Part shown: piece after piece, positions 9,501 to 20,304 of the stretch
Layout: each line of letters opens with the position of its first letter
Position numbering within the stretch: the first letter of the stretch is position 1
From: Profftia tarda
Lineage (GTDB): Bacteria > Pseudomonadota > Gammaproteobacteria > Enterobacterales > Enterobacteriaceae
Direction of reading: 5' to 3'
DNA: 64,000 nt
NCBI RefSeq assembly: GCF_904848675.1
Contig: NZ_LR890047.1
Coordinates: 62,001-126,000, forward strand
The notes under the pieces: model-generated
Told to the model about the DNA's origin: nothing
What the model saw: the letters and a program-made list of their open reading frames with translations, nothing else
Databases searched by the model: none
Made by a program: the position numbers and the translations under genes

Positions 9501-10645
9501 ATCTAGATAACCCATTATTAATATTACGCAATCAGATTAGTGCTATTGATAGCAAATTAATTTCACTATTGAGCGAGCGTCGCTCACTTGCAGAAGCTGT
9601 AGCCCATGCCAAAGAAAAAATTAATCATCCTATTAAAGATAAAGAGCGGGAGCGTGAGTTACTTGCTTCATTGATAGAGCAAGGTAAAGAGCTCAATCTT
9701 GATGGTTATTATGTTACTCGTCTATTTAAGACTATTATTGAAGATTCTGTATTAACTCAACAGGCATTACTGCAGAATAAATTGAATAACATAAGACAGT
9801 CAGCTCGAATCGCTTTTCTTGGTCCTAAGGGCTCTTATTCTCATATTGCAGCACGTCAATATGCAAGTCGAAATTTCGAGCATCTTATTGAATATAGTTG
9901 TCATAATTTTCAAGATATCTGCACTCATGTTGAAACTGATCAAGCGGACTTTGCTATATTGCCTATTGAAAACACTAGTTCCGGTGCTATTAATGAAGTT
10001 TATGATCTTTTGCAACATACTAGCTTATCGATTGTAGGGGAATTAACGATACCTATAGAGCACTGCATTTTAGTATCCTGTGATACAAAACTTATGAATA
10101 TTCAAACAGTTTATAGTCATCCCCAACCATTTCAGCAGTGCAGTCAGTTCCTAAATTCCTTTCCAACCTGGAAATTTGAATATTGCGAGAGCACTGCAGC
10201 AGCTATGAAAAAAATATCATTACTTAATTCTCCTAATGCTGCAGCTCTTGGTAGCGAAGCTGGAGGATTGCTATACAGCTTGCATGCTTTAGAAAAAGAA
10301 ATAGCAAATCAACAGCAAAATATCACTCGTTTTATTGTTTTGTCGCAGAAACCAATTGAGGTGACTCATCAAATTCCAGCTAAAACTACATTAATTATGG
10401 CAACTGGACAACAGTCTGGTGCACTTGTTGAGGCTTTATTAGTTTTTCGTGAACACAATATAGTTATAACTAAACTGGAATCTCGTCCTATTAATGGTAA
10501 TCCTTGGGAGGAGATGTTTTATTTGGATGTGCAGATTAATGTAACCGACGTAGCAATGAAATCTGCTTTAAAAGCTTTAGAAGATATTACGCGTTCACAA
10601 AAAATATTGGGATGTTATCCAAGCGAAAATTTAATCCCAGTTTAA
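9497..10645 (+). CDS. pheA: Bifunctional chorismate mutase / prephenate dehydratase (P-protein)
   Basis: Converts chorismate to prephenate and on to phenylpyruvate, the committed route to phenylalanine. 382 aa against 386 in E. coli. AroQ-type mutase domain residues 1-95, with the first-helix arginine at Arg11 and Arg28 conserved. Dehydratase domain about 104-285, with SSGAINEVYDLL and the catalytic TRF at 277-279. C-terminal ACT regulatory domain from about 298, with GALV (308-311) and ESRP (328-331), the motifs that bind Phe, both intact, so feedback inhibition may persist. AAGAAAGG 7 nt before the ATG is a strong ribosome site. Its retention together with tyrA points to aromatic amino acid supply (inference). 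Confidence 0.98.
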   Translation: MNLDNPLLILRNQISAIDSKLISLLSERRSLAEAVAHAKEKINHPIKDKERERELLASLIEQGKELNLDGYYVTRLFKTIIEDSVLTQQALLQNKLNNIRQSARIAFLGPKGSYSHIAARQYASRNFEHLIEYSCHNFQDICTHVETDQADFAILPIENTSSGAINEVYDLLQHTSLSIVGELTIPIEHCILVSCDTKLMNIQTVYSHPQPFQQCSQFLNSFPTWKFEYCESTAAAMKKISLLNSPNAAALGSEAGGLLYSLHALEKEIANQQQNITRFIVLSQKPIEVTHQIPAKTTLIMATGQQSGALVEALLVFREHNIVITKLESRPINGNPWEEMFYLDVQINVTDVAMKSALKALEDITRSQKILGCYPSENLIPV

Positions 10646-11849
10646 TAAGAAAGAAATAACAATTTGTAGTTGCAGATCTGAGATATTTATATACATTGCT
10701 GCTAATAAAGCATTAGAATATTAATGTCGCCTATCTTAAAAAATTAAGTAAATTTTCCCTGAGGTTAATATTAACCTCAGAGTCAGCAGATAATATTAAA
10801 CATTATCCTTATATTATCATTATATTACATGCGCTTGTTCAGTAATATTGTTTGTATATAACATAATAAAAAAGGGGGATCAATAGATTTTCTTTATAAA
10901 ATAATTCATTATGTATTATTCATACTCTAATGAACTCTGCAGGTACTGTTTGAAAGAAGCATATTTATATAAATTATTCCTCTTATAATGTTCTATTTTC
11001 TTTTTTAGTTAGAGAATAAATATTCTATTGAGTATCCATGTTATTTTATAATCGTTATTGCTTTAATATTATTATATAGTATCTGGTATTATCTTTTTAT
11101 ATTGATATTATCTTATTATATTTTTTTAGTAGTAATAAATGCCTGCATGATTACATACGAGCTTATAAGTATAAATTTATTAAACATAACATATGTAAAT
11201 ATTAATATCTCTAAATTATCTCTGGTTGGAGCATCTGCTGCATAGATAATTTATGATAATACTCTCTTGTCTAATGATTTTATATTAGGAGTAGTATGTA
11301 TTATTTTATTTTATCCATCAATTTTTACATCACACCAAAATTTATATAGTTTGCTTCTTAAATTACGCATATAATTTTTCTTAGTAAATATCTTTATTCT
11401 TGTGATATTAATATTATATTTCTAGTTACTGAGAAGGAATAATATAGTTTTAGAAAACTTACAAAAGAATTTTATTGCAAAGTTTCTAGAATAGATTGAA
11501 GAGCTTATTAGCGTTTTGCTGACATAGATAATGATCACTAAATTTTTATTCTTAAACATAATCTATATAAAAAAATTTTTTACTTATGTTTTTAGAATCT
11601 TTATATTATTATTCAATAAGTACAATACTCGTATTAAAATAAGTTGATTAATAAATAGGATCAATATTATAGTTTCTAGTGAAATTCCTTTTCGATATTA
11701 TATAAGATAAATTATTCTAGCAATTTATTAAATAAAATTTCAGGATCTACCTGAATAAATAAATAATTAATTATACCCTCAAGCCATCTTTAAAGTGGCA
11801 CATCTATATCCTTTGGATCTTTATTTAATTTTGTATGCTTATTGCTTAT
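10646..11849. other. 1.2-kb spacer between convergent pheA and tyrA
   Basis: In E. coli these two convergent genes are separated by only a few tens of bases. Here 1.2 kb of AT-rich DNA separates them, with no open frame, no transposase similarity and only one notable hairpin near pheA. An inserted and since eroded element is one explanation. Confidence 0.65.
10759..10780 (+). terminator. 22-bp perfect palindrome after pheA, candidate terminator
   Basis: Begins CTGAGGTTAAT and ends ATTAACCTCAG, about 114 nt after the pheA stop. The stem is strong for this AT-rich setting, but no T-run follows on the + strand, so termination is only inferred from position. Confidence 0.4.
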
Positions 11850-12968
11850 TCATTTACTGCGATTCTGTATCTGATATAACAGATACCTGCTTTCATCTTG
11901 AAATTGTTGAGCATAATCTCCAAACCATTGCTTTACTCTTTGAAAGTTATCAGTAAAAGCATCTTTATCATGGTTTTCTAGCAATGAGATTGCTTTTCCA
12001 AAACGCTTATAATAGCGTTTTATGAGTGCTAAGTTATTTTCAGAAGACATGATAATATCTGCATATAGTTGCGAATCTTGTGCAAACAAACGACCAACCA
12101 TTATTAGTTCTAGACGATAAATAGGAGATGATAGGGAAAGTAGCTGCCTAAGTTTTATGTTCTCTTCGGATAGATGTAGACCATATACAAAAATGGCGAA
12201 ATGTCTAAGTGCCTGAATAAATGCCATGTATGCATCATGCTCAACTGGGTTAATTAAATATGTTTCGGCGCCCCAAGCCTGTATCTGATCAAGAAACCAT
12301 TGATACTTATGAGGCTCTCGACCATCGCAATATACCACAACTTGTTTGCTAAAACTAACTACATCTGGGCCAAACATTGGGTGTAAGCCCAATACGGGAC
12401 CTATATGTGCTGCTAGCATCGCCTGCAATGGTTGCTTTTTTACCGAACTTAAATCTACGAGAATGCAATCGACAGGCAGTTTTGGTAGATTAGCAATTAC
12501 CTGTGTAGCTCGATGTATTGTAACACTAACAATAACCATACCAGCATCTGCACATAATAACTCTGCGTTATGCCAATCTTCCTGTTCAAAAATGCGTACT
12601 TCATAACCAGAATCTTCTAACATTTTTTTAAATAGACACCCCATCTGACCGCGCCCTCCGACAATTACTATAGGACGCAAATTAGGATTCAGTTTTGTTA
12701 ATCCTGTATTATTTGAATAATCATGGGATTCGCTTATCAGTAGACGTAACATTTCTTCTATTAGATCCGGTGATATACCTATATTTTGAGCCTTTTGCCA
12801 GAGAGATGATAGTATTACTGTTTCATGTTTAGGACAACAAATAGATACCTCATTTGAACTTTTCATTTTTTTAAGATCTGCCGCTAGTTGTAGACGGAGA
12901 GTGAGCAAATCTATTATATTATTATCTATTTCATCTATTTTATCACGCAATTTAGTGAATTTATGCAT
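11850..12968 (-). CDS. tyrA: Bifunctional chorismate mutase / prephenate dehydrogenase (T-protein)
   Basis: Makes 4-hydroxyphenylpyruvate, precursor of tyrosine, from chorismate. 372 aa against 373 in E. coli. AroQ mutase domain about residues 1-90. NAD-binding fold starts at VIVGGRGQMG (101-110); one glycine of the E. coli GGGGQMG is Arg here but the GxGxxG core remains. Catalytic His196 in LGLHPMFGPD, and the conserved SSPIYRLE and YKRFG segments of the C-terminal helical domain are present. AGGAG lies about 10 nt before the ATG. The gene upstream in E. coli, aroF, is present only as remains, so tyrA has lost its operon partner and the old promoter position. Confidence 0.97.
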   Translation of the reverse strand: MHKFTKLRDKIDEIDNNIIDLLTLRLQLAADLKKMKSSNEVSICCPKHETVILSSLWQKAQNIGISPDLIEEMLRLLISESHDYSNNTGLTKLNPNLRPIVIVGGRGQMGCLFKKMLEDSGYEVRIFEQEDWHNAELLCADAGMVIVSVTIHRATQVIANLPKLPVDCILVDLSSVKKQPLQAMLAAHIGPVLGLHPMFGPDVVSFSKQVVVYCDGREPHKYQWFLDQIQAWGAETYLINPVEHDAYMAFIQALRHFAIFVYGLHLSEENIKLRQLLSLSSPIYRLELIMVGRLFAQDSQLYADIIMSSENNLALIKRYYKRFGKAISLLENHDKDAFTDNFQRVKQWFGDYAQQFQDESRYLLYQIQNRSK

Positions 12969-12978
12969 TATCTTTCTT

Positions 12979-13205
12979 CTCCTGCGCTGCGGACTGCTTA
13001 GTCCCTACTAAGATTTCATGTATAGCAAATGCATAAAATCACTATCTGTCCGTAGATCATATTGTTTCCTGATGCAATACTAAATTTCTTTGTATCTTTG
13101 TTATATAGCTTCTATGTACTTGACAAGTATTACTTGTATAATCTTGTGAAGAATAGGATAATTTTATAGCTATTTTCTTGATACAGTGTTAGTTACTTAA
13201 AACTA
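12979..13205 (-). pseudogene. aroF: 3' remains of aroF (Tyr-sensitive DAHP synthase)
   Basis: Directly upstream of tyrA on the same strand, where E. coli has aroF. From 13115 leftward the reading is I-E-A-I-stop-Q-R-Y-K, against I-E-S-N-I-H-E-G-N-Q of AroF; after dropping Asn, almost every codon differs by one base. At 13064 it gives Q-Y-D-L-R-T-D, against K-Y-G-V-S-V-T-D. Further upstream (about 13115-13170) I-A-I-K and V-I-L-V match parts of VVAQIKDGNRSIIG. Stops and gaps rule out a product. Loss of aroF would leave DAHP synthesis to another isozyme or to a partner (inference). Confidence 0.55.
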
Positions 13206-14632
13206 AATGATATCTTTAGTATCTATCTTATTAATCTCAATTCATAGTATAAGTTTTATATATTAAATATTTTTAGATGTGTTTTTGAGTGTAGATTATG
13301 AAGGTTTTTATGAATGGATATAAATATTTATAATCCAGTTAATGAATATCTAGCGTGATGCAGTATTTCCTGGAAATTTTAGGTATCTTTATTTTTTAAA
13401 TTAATGTAATGCATTGAAATTTGATAAATAAATATAGAGAGATCTCTCATGGAACTTAGATCCTAGATGATATCTTAGAACTGATTTAAATACTGTTAAA
13501 GATAATTTTTCTGATTATAATCAGAATATATAGGGAAACCTATATATTCTATGTAATAAAATTATATGTATAAATGTACAAAAATAATAATCTTTTACAA
13601 TAATTGTATAAATTAAAATCAGATATTAATTTCAAAATGCTAAATTTATTCTATAAGAGACATAGGTAATGAATAATCACTTGGTATTCAGAATAAGAGT
13701 TATAACAAAATCCGTAACTAACTCCATATTTAGGGATTTCCAGGAATATTGTGTAATGTATAGAACTTATTGGTTTTCTCTATGTTTTCTGCTAGATTGA
13801 TATATATTTTGGATTTATAATCCTAATTATATCGTAGTAGAAACTATATTATTTATTCGGCATTGTTAATAATGCAAATGATTTATGAAAAAATTAAATT
13901 ATACATAATATATCATAATATTTATACAATATCAAGCAAAAAGTTGCATTTACTTTTACAAAATTTTCATGTTTTTGGAAGTATTAGCGCATGATTATGT
14001 AATATCATCCCTGTGATTGATAGAATAACTAATATTAATCTGCGGTTATACATTGTTGATGAATTAATATAGATATATTACATCTGTTAATCGATATATT
14101 TAAAGATTTTTTAAATTATCTCGAACAAGTACCTCAGGGTATTACAGAATAACTTCTGCAAAAACATTATTCTTTACTTCTTAATATTTATATATAATAA
14201 TTACATTGGCATCCCGTAATGCTATTTACGCATAACATGCTATTTTTGCTAAATAAATATTTTAATATATTTGAGCGTATTATATCAGTATACTATTTTA
14301 GTAATATCTGCATCTTATTCTATATTTTGTATGATATTTTGTAAATAAACTTGCCATGATTACTCTTAGAATTATGTTTAGTAGCCAATTTATTAACGTA
14401 TCTGTTCAGCTCAAAACTTTTAGAGTATTTTATATTATTTCATGTTCTTGATATTGCAATTATATTATGCTCATTTTTAGCATTCTTGTAAACATATTAC
14501 AATATAAACTGTACGTAGTGGCAGCGAAACCTATCTAACATGCAACTAAATAGTTTGCTATAACTTATACTAACTAGTCAGTCACAAAACTGTGGTAATA
14601 TATTTCACAGAAAAGCTGTATTTATCTGTATT
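13206..14632. other. AT-rich spacer between aroF and hup remains
   Basis: About 1.4 kb, presumably covering the rest of aroF. No further alignable block, RNA or long repeat recognised. Confidence 0.6.
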
Positions 14633-14906
14633 TTATCTAACTAGGTCTTTCCTAATTTTACTAGGAATAAATGCGGGTATATTTGCTGCTATAATTTTTA
14701 ATTCTCATACCAGTCTGTGAGTTGCGATCGGCACGCTCCTTACAATTATTAACTTTAAAAATACCGAAACCAATGAATTCTACAGTATTACCTACTTTCA
14801 GAAATTCCGTAATCATTTTCAGTATGGACTCTAGAGCTAATTTTGATTTTATTTTAGATAAGTTAGATTTTTTAGCAATATTATTAATTAGTTATGCTTT
14901 ATTCAT
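14633..14906 (-). pseudogene. hup: HU DNA-binding protein pseudogene (two lesions)
   Basis: HU is the abundant 90-residue nucleoid protein. The minus strand from ATG at 14906 reads M-N-K-A-stop-LINNIAKKSNLSKIKSK and continues LALES, FIGFGIFKVN and RNSQTG, matching HU throughout. Codon 5, Gln in HU, is TAA. After RIK an extra base in a run of five A (T-run 14695-14699 on +) shifts the frame; removing it restores I-I-A-A-N-I-P-A-F and a stop at 14633. Total length is 274 nt, exactly 90 codons plus stop plus one base. A good AAGGA site precedes the ATG. The two lesions with full-length similarity indicate recent loss. Whether hupA or hupB cannot be told. The + strand ORF covering 14722-14949 is its antisense shadow. 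Confidence 0.92.
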
Positions 14907-17479
14907 TATTCATCCTTGCATTCTATTGATCGTCGGAAAAAGTATATAGTGTGCAGGAATATTACCGATTCATAGCACTGCATAAGTTTATGTCTATTCT
15001 GTTCTATCACAGATATAAACTTTAACATCATTGAATTAATATATTTAGAGCTCATATGTGCATTTTGCTTCCTTGTTGAGATAAATTTAAACACTATCAT
15101 TAAAATAATATTTAGTTGGATCAAATTTAAATAGTGTAATTATTTGCATAATACGTTCTTTCTAATGAATGATTATCGCGAGAACATTCATGTGTTATTA
15201 ATTATCTATTGTTTTCTATCCTGAAAATTTTTCCAAGTAATATAATAACTGTTATATATCATATTGATGATATCAATGATACGCAATAATGTCTTATATA
15301 CTTTGCTCTATTTATAGATATGTTATTATAAAAGTTATCAAAAATATTTTCACTAGAGGCATGTATCAATAGTACGTAAAGTTATAAGTATCACATGTTT
15401 GTTAATCTATATTCTTGCTGCTTAAATGTTTGTTTATTGATTAGTATAACTTATGATAGCGTTTATTTTTAGAAACTGTATCAACTTCAATCATCTATGA
15501 TCAAATAAAAATATTTTTTCTTAAAAAGATCTAGTAGTATTAACTCAGCTTCATGCGTATTATTTACGAATCTTAGAAGGTGTAATTCTGGCCTTAATAT
15601 ATAAGCATCTGCTCATGTTTAATTCGTGCACAATAATTTTGTGTGTAGCACTGCTAGATAAAGTTATTTTTAAATTATGATTTTACTATCTGTATTTTGA
15701 GGTAAAAGGTCCCTGTAGGTATAGCAATTACAGTGATATTTTGATTAAGAATCACTATTAAAAACATACTGTTATCAGTAAATCCAGGACTAAATTTATA
15801 TTATACCTATGAAAATTAATATTTAATTTTTATTGCCTCGTATTGTTACTGTTAATTAAGATATCGATGTATATTATATAGTCTATAGAAATGTTCTTTT
15901 CCCTTATTACGACCTAATAAATTTTATTTTAACATTAGTTCTTCTATTACAACTATGATCCAGGAAAATTAACTAGTAAACAAGAGATAATTTAATAATT
16001 ATGCTCTGGGAGTTATATAAATATATCAAATATTTTCTGCAAAATATTATGTTCCAAAGAGCAATAAAAAAAGAAATGATATTTTATGATACTAGAATGA
16101 GATTGACTTTTTATTGATAAAACTAAGTTATTCTATTTGAAATAAAAACACTTTTCGTGTGTAGAACATTATAACAGTGTTAGTGAAATTATGAAGTATA
16201 TAGTGAATATTATACTAAATAAATTATGATAATTTTCTTTTTATTTTACTTGTATAGTGTTGAAGTTTAGCGCGTCCTGCACTAGTAGATCAGATTTTAT
16301 AAGTAGTATAGTTTCATATGCCTACTAATTATCTACCACAATTTAAATATAGTAGCCGAACTAAATACAGCTTCGTTAAATTATATTTTATGTAGATAGT
16401 ATCGAGAACAGTAAAAACATTTTATAAACAACTCAGTGCGCTCAAAAATTGTGCTTATCGTATTGTAATAAAAATTAAAAATAACTATATACTTAAAACG
16501 ATGTTTGTATGAATACGCTATAATCAATAGAGTAATATAAATTAGTACTAAATAAATTATATAAATAATAATTTTTTAGAGCGTGTCTTTATCGTCATAA
16601 TGTCAGTTAAAATCAAGAAAGATTTCTATAAAATATTAGGTCTTGGTTAAAATAGAAGAGGTGTATCATCCTTTTTGATGAAGTTAAGGTATTTCAGTTA
16701 AACGATTATTTGCTTAGATACAGATAAACTTATGATTACTAATCATCTGCACTCATAACCTACTAAGACACAAAGTGTGTTTATATTATTAGCTTAATGA
16801 TATGCATCGATTATTGCGCCTGAATACAACATATTTCAGAAATCTTTAGAACTACATTTTGATATACCTGTATACCTCTATCAGCATAGCAAGTTGCCTG
16901 TAAAGCATAATACTGTTCCAGTATCTCGCTAATCTACTAATAATTTTACTAGTTAATACCTATTTAGATTTTACTTTATGTATTTATTTTTCTGTATATG
17001 AATACACTTTTTTAAGTAAGCTGGATAAGATTAATATGTTCTACAGTTATATATCTTGTTAATGATTCACAAGATACAGAAGTTAAACTACAGAATATAT
17101 CCCGCGATATTATTATATAGTATCCGTATTTCTTTACAGACTATGTTAATTCTGAGATATAGTAATGTTTCTTTTCTCTCCTGTTTAATTAGATAAAAAC
17201 AATTATATTATTCTCAGTACGATATATTGATTCGAACACTCAGATAAATAATAATATATTATTAGGCTCTGTTAAGTTATAATAATGCTTATTTTAGTTA
17301 AATATTAATACTTTTTATATGAACATTATAAATGTTGGTACCGTTGACCTGATTTTATGAAAATATTTTCATAATCATTTTACAAAAATATTCTTATATT
17401 ATGGTCCTCAATAAGACTATCGCAGATAGTCCATTGCATTGTAATACCTTCTTAATTCTACTGCTGTGGATGATCAAAG
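14907..17479. other. AT-rich spacer between hup remains and lipB
   Basis: About 2.6 kb. E. coli has dacA and ybeD upstream of lipB; no firm trace was found, only a weak YbeD-like reading near 17220-17283. A GC-richer patch at 15540-15740 gives no protein I recognise. Confidence 0.6.
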
Positions 17480-18139
17480 TTGCAAGAACACAACATCATA
17501 TTACGTCAGCTAGGCTTGCAGCCATATACACCTATATCGCAAGCTATGTACACTTTTACGTCTCAGCGCACAAAAAATACATCAGATGAGCTCTGGTTAG
17601 TCCAACATTATCCGATATTTACTCAAGGTAAGACAGGAAAAATTCAACATACATTAGCAGCAGAAGATATTCCTCTGATTCAGAGTGATCGTGGAGGGCA
17701 GATTACTTATCATGGTCCTGGTCAGCAGGTTATGTATATTCTTATGGATTTAAAACGTAATAATTTTGTTGTTCGTCAACTAGTAGAAGCTATAGAAAAT
17801 ACTGTCATCAAGACCCTTGATAAGTTTGGTATACAAGGTCATACTAAAATCCATGCTCCAGGAGTTTACGTGGGTATACAAAAAATCTGTTCATTAGGAC
17901 TGAGTATCCATAAAGGTTGTTCATACCATGGGTTAGCTTTAAATATTTCTATGGATCTTACTCCATTTAGTCATATTCATCCCTGTGGTTGTATTGGAAT
18001 GCAAATGACACAAATCAGCGCACTGAATCGTAATGTTAAACTTGAAGAGGTGCAAGAGGTTCTAATAGATCAATTCACTCAGGCAATAGGATATAAATCA
18101 ATAGAATTGAGTCATTGGAATATGCAGGATTATAATTAA
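17480..18139 (+). CDS. lipB: Octanoyl-[acyl carrier protein] transferase
   Basis: Moves octanoyl groups from acyl carrier protein to lipoyl domains of the 2-oxoacid dehydrogenases and glycine cleavage H protein, the first step of lipoate synthesis. 219 aa against 213 in E. coli. Conserved blocks RQLGLQPY, HYPIFTQGK, QSDRGGQITYHGPGQ, APGVYV, KICSLGL and the active-site cysteine in HPCG are all present. The start is a TTG at 17480: an in-frame TGA lies three codons upstream and homology begins right after it. lipA follows 52 nt downstream on the same strand, so the two probably share a transcript. Confidence 0.95.
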   Translation: MQEHNIILRQLGLQPYTPISQAMYTFTSQRTKNTSDELWLVQHYPIFTQGKTGKIQHTLAAEDIPLIQSDRGGQITYHGPGQQVMYILMDLKRNNFVVRQLVEAIENTVIKTLDKFGIQGHTKIHAPGVYVGIQKICSLGLSIHKGCSYHGLALNISMDLTPFSHIHPCGCIGMQMTQISALNRNVKLEEVQEVLIDQFTQAIGYKSIELSHWNMQDYN

Positions 18140-18191
18140 AAAATATCGAACACGCTAAACAATAACTTAATGTTAATATATAGAGAATATA

Positions 18192-19106
18192 ATGCAGCTG
18201 ATTCAGTTTAAAAAAATAGACGTTAAAAGAGAAAAAATGCTGCGTAAACCTAACTGGATAAGAGTAAAATTTCCAGTAGATGATACTCGTATTAAATATA
18301 TTCAATCATTGATGCGCAAAAATGGTCTACATTCTATATGCGAAAAAGCTTCTTGCCCTAATTTGGCTGAATGCTTTAGTCAAGGTACTGCTACATTTAT
18401 GATTTTGGGTGCTATTTGTACACGCTGTTGCCCGTTCTGCAATGTAACTCATGGTCGTCCAGTATCTCCTGCAGATTCTCAAGAGCCAGAAAAACTATCA
18501 CAAACAATTGCTGCTATGGAATTGCGGTATGTTGTCATTACTTCTGTTGATCGTGATGATTTACGTGACGGCGGTGCTCAGCATTTTGTCGACTGCATAC
18601 AAGCTATACGCGCAAAAAAACCGAGTATTATTATTGAAACCTTAGTGCCAGATTTTCGTGGTTGTATGAGTCGAGCAATTAATATTTTTACGGCAGCACC
18701 ACCTGATATATTTAACCACAATCTTGAGAACGTTCCCAGGATTTATAAGAAAGTACGACCAGGAGCTGATTATCAATGGTCATTACAACTATTAGAAAAA
18801 TTCAAAATAGCAAATCCGGAGGTTCCAACTAAATCCGGCTTGATGTTAGGTCTGGGTGAAAATAATTCAGAAATCATTCAAGTGATGCGCGATTTGCGTT
18901 CACATGGAGTGACAATGTTAACACTTGGACAGTATTTGCAGCCAAGTATTGATCATCTATCTGTTCAGCGTTATGTGAGTCTTAATGAGTTTGAAGATAT
19001 GAAAGCAGATGCGATAGCAATGGGTTTTCAGTCTGTGGCTAGCGGTCCATTTGTAAGATCTTCTTATCATGCTGATGATCAGGCCAAAGGGTGTGCGTGT
19101 AATTAA
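18192..19106 (+). CDS. lipA: Lipoyl synthase
   Basis: Radical-SAM enzyme that inserts two sulfurs into the protein-bound octanoyl chain made by LipB. 304 aa against 321 in E. coli; the poorly conserved N-terminal tail is shorter. Auxiliary cluster cysteines Cys50, Cys55 and Cys61 (CEKASCPNLAEC), radical-SAM cysteines Cys76, Cys80 and Cys83 (CTRCCPFC, with an extra Cys79 in place of Arg), and the C-terminal RSSYHA serine that ligates the auxiliary cluster are all there. Pairing with lipB means de novo lipoate synthesis is kept. It needs flavodoxin-type electrons, which Fpr could supply (inference). Confidence 0.97.
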   Translation: MQLIQFKKIDVKREKMLRKPNWIRVKFPVDDTRIKYIQSLMRKNGLHSICEKASCPNLAECFSQGTATFMILGAICTRCCPFCNVTHGRPVSPADSQEPEKLSQTIAAMELRYVVITSVDRDDLRDGGAQHFVDCIQAIRAKKPSIIIETLVPDFRGCMSRAINIFTAAPPDIFNHNLENVPRIYKKVRPGADYQWSLQLLEKFKIANPEVPTKSGLMLGLGENNSEIIQVMRDLRSHGVTMLTLGQYLQPSIDHLSVQRYVSLNEFEDMKADAIAMGFQSVASGPFVRSSYHADDQAKGCACN

Positions 19107-20304
19107 TACTCAAATTATTGATCCTGATTAATACATCTTAAAAATACATATTACTGAATATAATTTATAAAAGATTATATTCAGGATTGAACTTTCAAGA
19201 GATTATCTGACTTTTATTAGTTCTATTATTTTATAGAATAGAATGTTTACTAAAAATATCATATCATTTAAGATTATTGTAAATAACATGAGCCAATAAG
19301 GCATTATATTTCTTTTAGCACAAGTTTATGCAAGTAATTTTTGGCTCTACTTCTTCATCTTTAAATAAAAAATATTTTTATAAAACGTTATATCATAAAA
19401 AATAATGTGGATTATTTATCTTTATTACTAAGTACATTTTTGTTGTTTTTCTTTTGATATTTTATTAATATAATAGCGAAGATCGCACATCATCATGGTT
19501 TACAGCAAATTCTACTTTATAGGGAGACGTTATAAAAAACTTGCTTAGAAACTTCAGGCTGTTTTTATTTTTCTATAAAACTGCTAGATATTCTTTGAAA
19601 TTATTAGTTGAGTCCTTTGATATATAATTTATATCCCTTAAAGTTCCTATTTTTAAATTTATTTAAGCGATCTAGTCTGATCAAAGATCACTAGATAAGT
19701 ATAGGTTTACTATTGTTTTTGTCGAATATTAAAACCTTAATTATCTTTTGCAAATTATATAAAAATTTTACAAAAAATTAGATAAATTACATATATTCAA
19801 TTAGCTCTAATTAATTAAATATATATTTTAATATCAGAATTTTCTTTGAACCAATATTGACCCTTAAGATCATCATACAATAAATATCCTAAGAAAAAGT
19901 TTGATACATACAATTTATTATGAGTGCTTTAAGTATGCTCTCTAATGTTACTTAGAATAGCAGTAGAATGATTTGTTCAGGTAAAATAGCCTTCTTGATT
20001 AATACTGAAGTGTTCAAGGTGGCTTATTAAGCATGTTAGCATAATAATGTACTAAGATAACACTGAGAAATAGTTTTTGTATGGTATATAATTTTAAGTT
20101 AAAAGAGTGCAGAAAGTTACATTGTATAGATAAAAGTATGATCTTTAATTGTACTATATCTACTTTGTCAATATTCAATAAATTATTTTACTTGTAGCTA
20201 CACTTTAGACAAGATAATCTTTATATTTGAATAATTATTTTAATTAAATATAAATGTCTAAGAATGAGTAGTTATATGATCTTCTCTTTAATATATAATC
20301 TAAA
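19107..20304. other. AT-rich spacer between lipA and cycA
   Basis: About 1.2 kb between convergent genes; only the hairpin at 19154-19184 stands out. Confidence 0.7.
19154..19184 (+). terminator. Hairpin after lipA, candidate terminator
   Basis: Arms CTGAATATAAT and ATTATATTCAG (11 bp, perfect) with a 9-nt loop, 48 nt after the lipA stop. No clean T-run follows, so the call rests on position and stem. Confidence 0.4.

Noticed and set aside
14722..14949. 75-codon + strand ORF
   Set aside because: It is antisense to the HU pseudogene, whose minus-strand reading explains the lack of stops and the higher GC.
16601..16650. Short reading M-S-V-K-I-K-K-D-F-Y-K-I-L-G-L resembling the start of a J-domain
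   Set aside because: Similarity stops after about ten residues, no HPD motif follows in any frame, and synteny does not predict dnaJ here.
17225..17245. GATTCGAAC resembling a minus-strand tRNA T loop
   Set aside because: Flanking bases do not pair as a T stem and no CCA-end acceptor stem is present.
17220..17283. Weak YbeD-like tail upstream of lipB
   Set aside because: Synteny fits but only a few scattered residues match; below what I would call a remnant.
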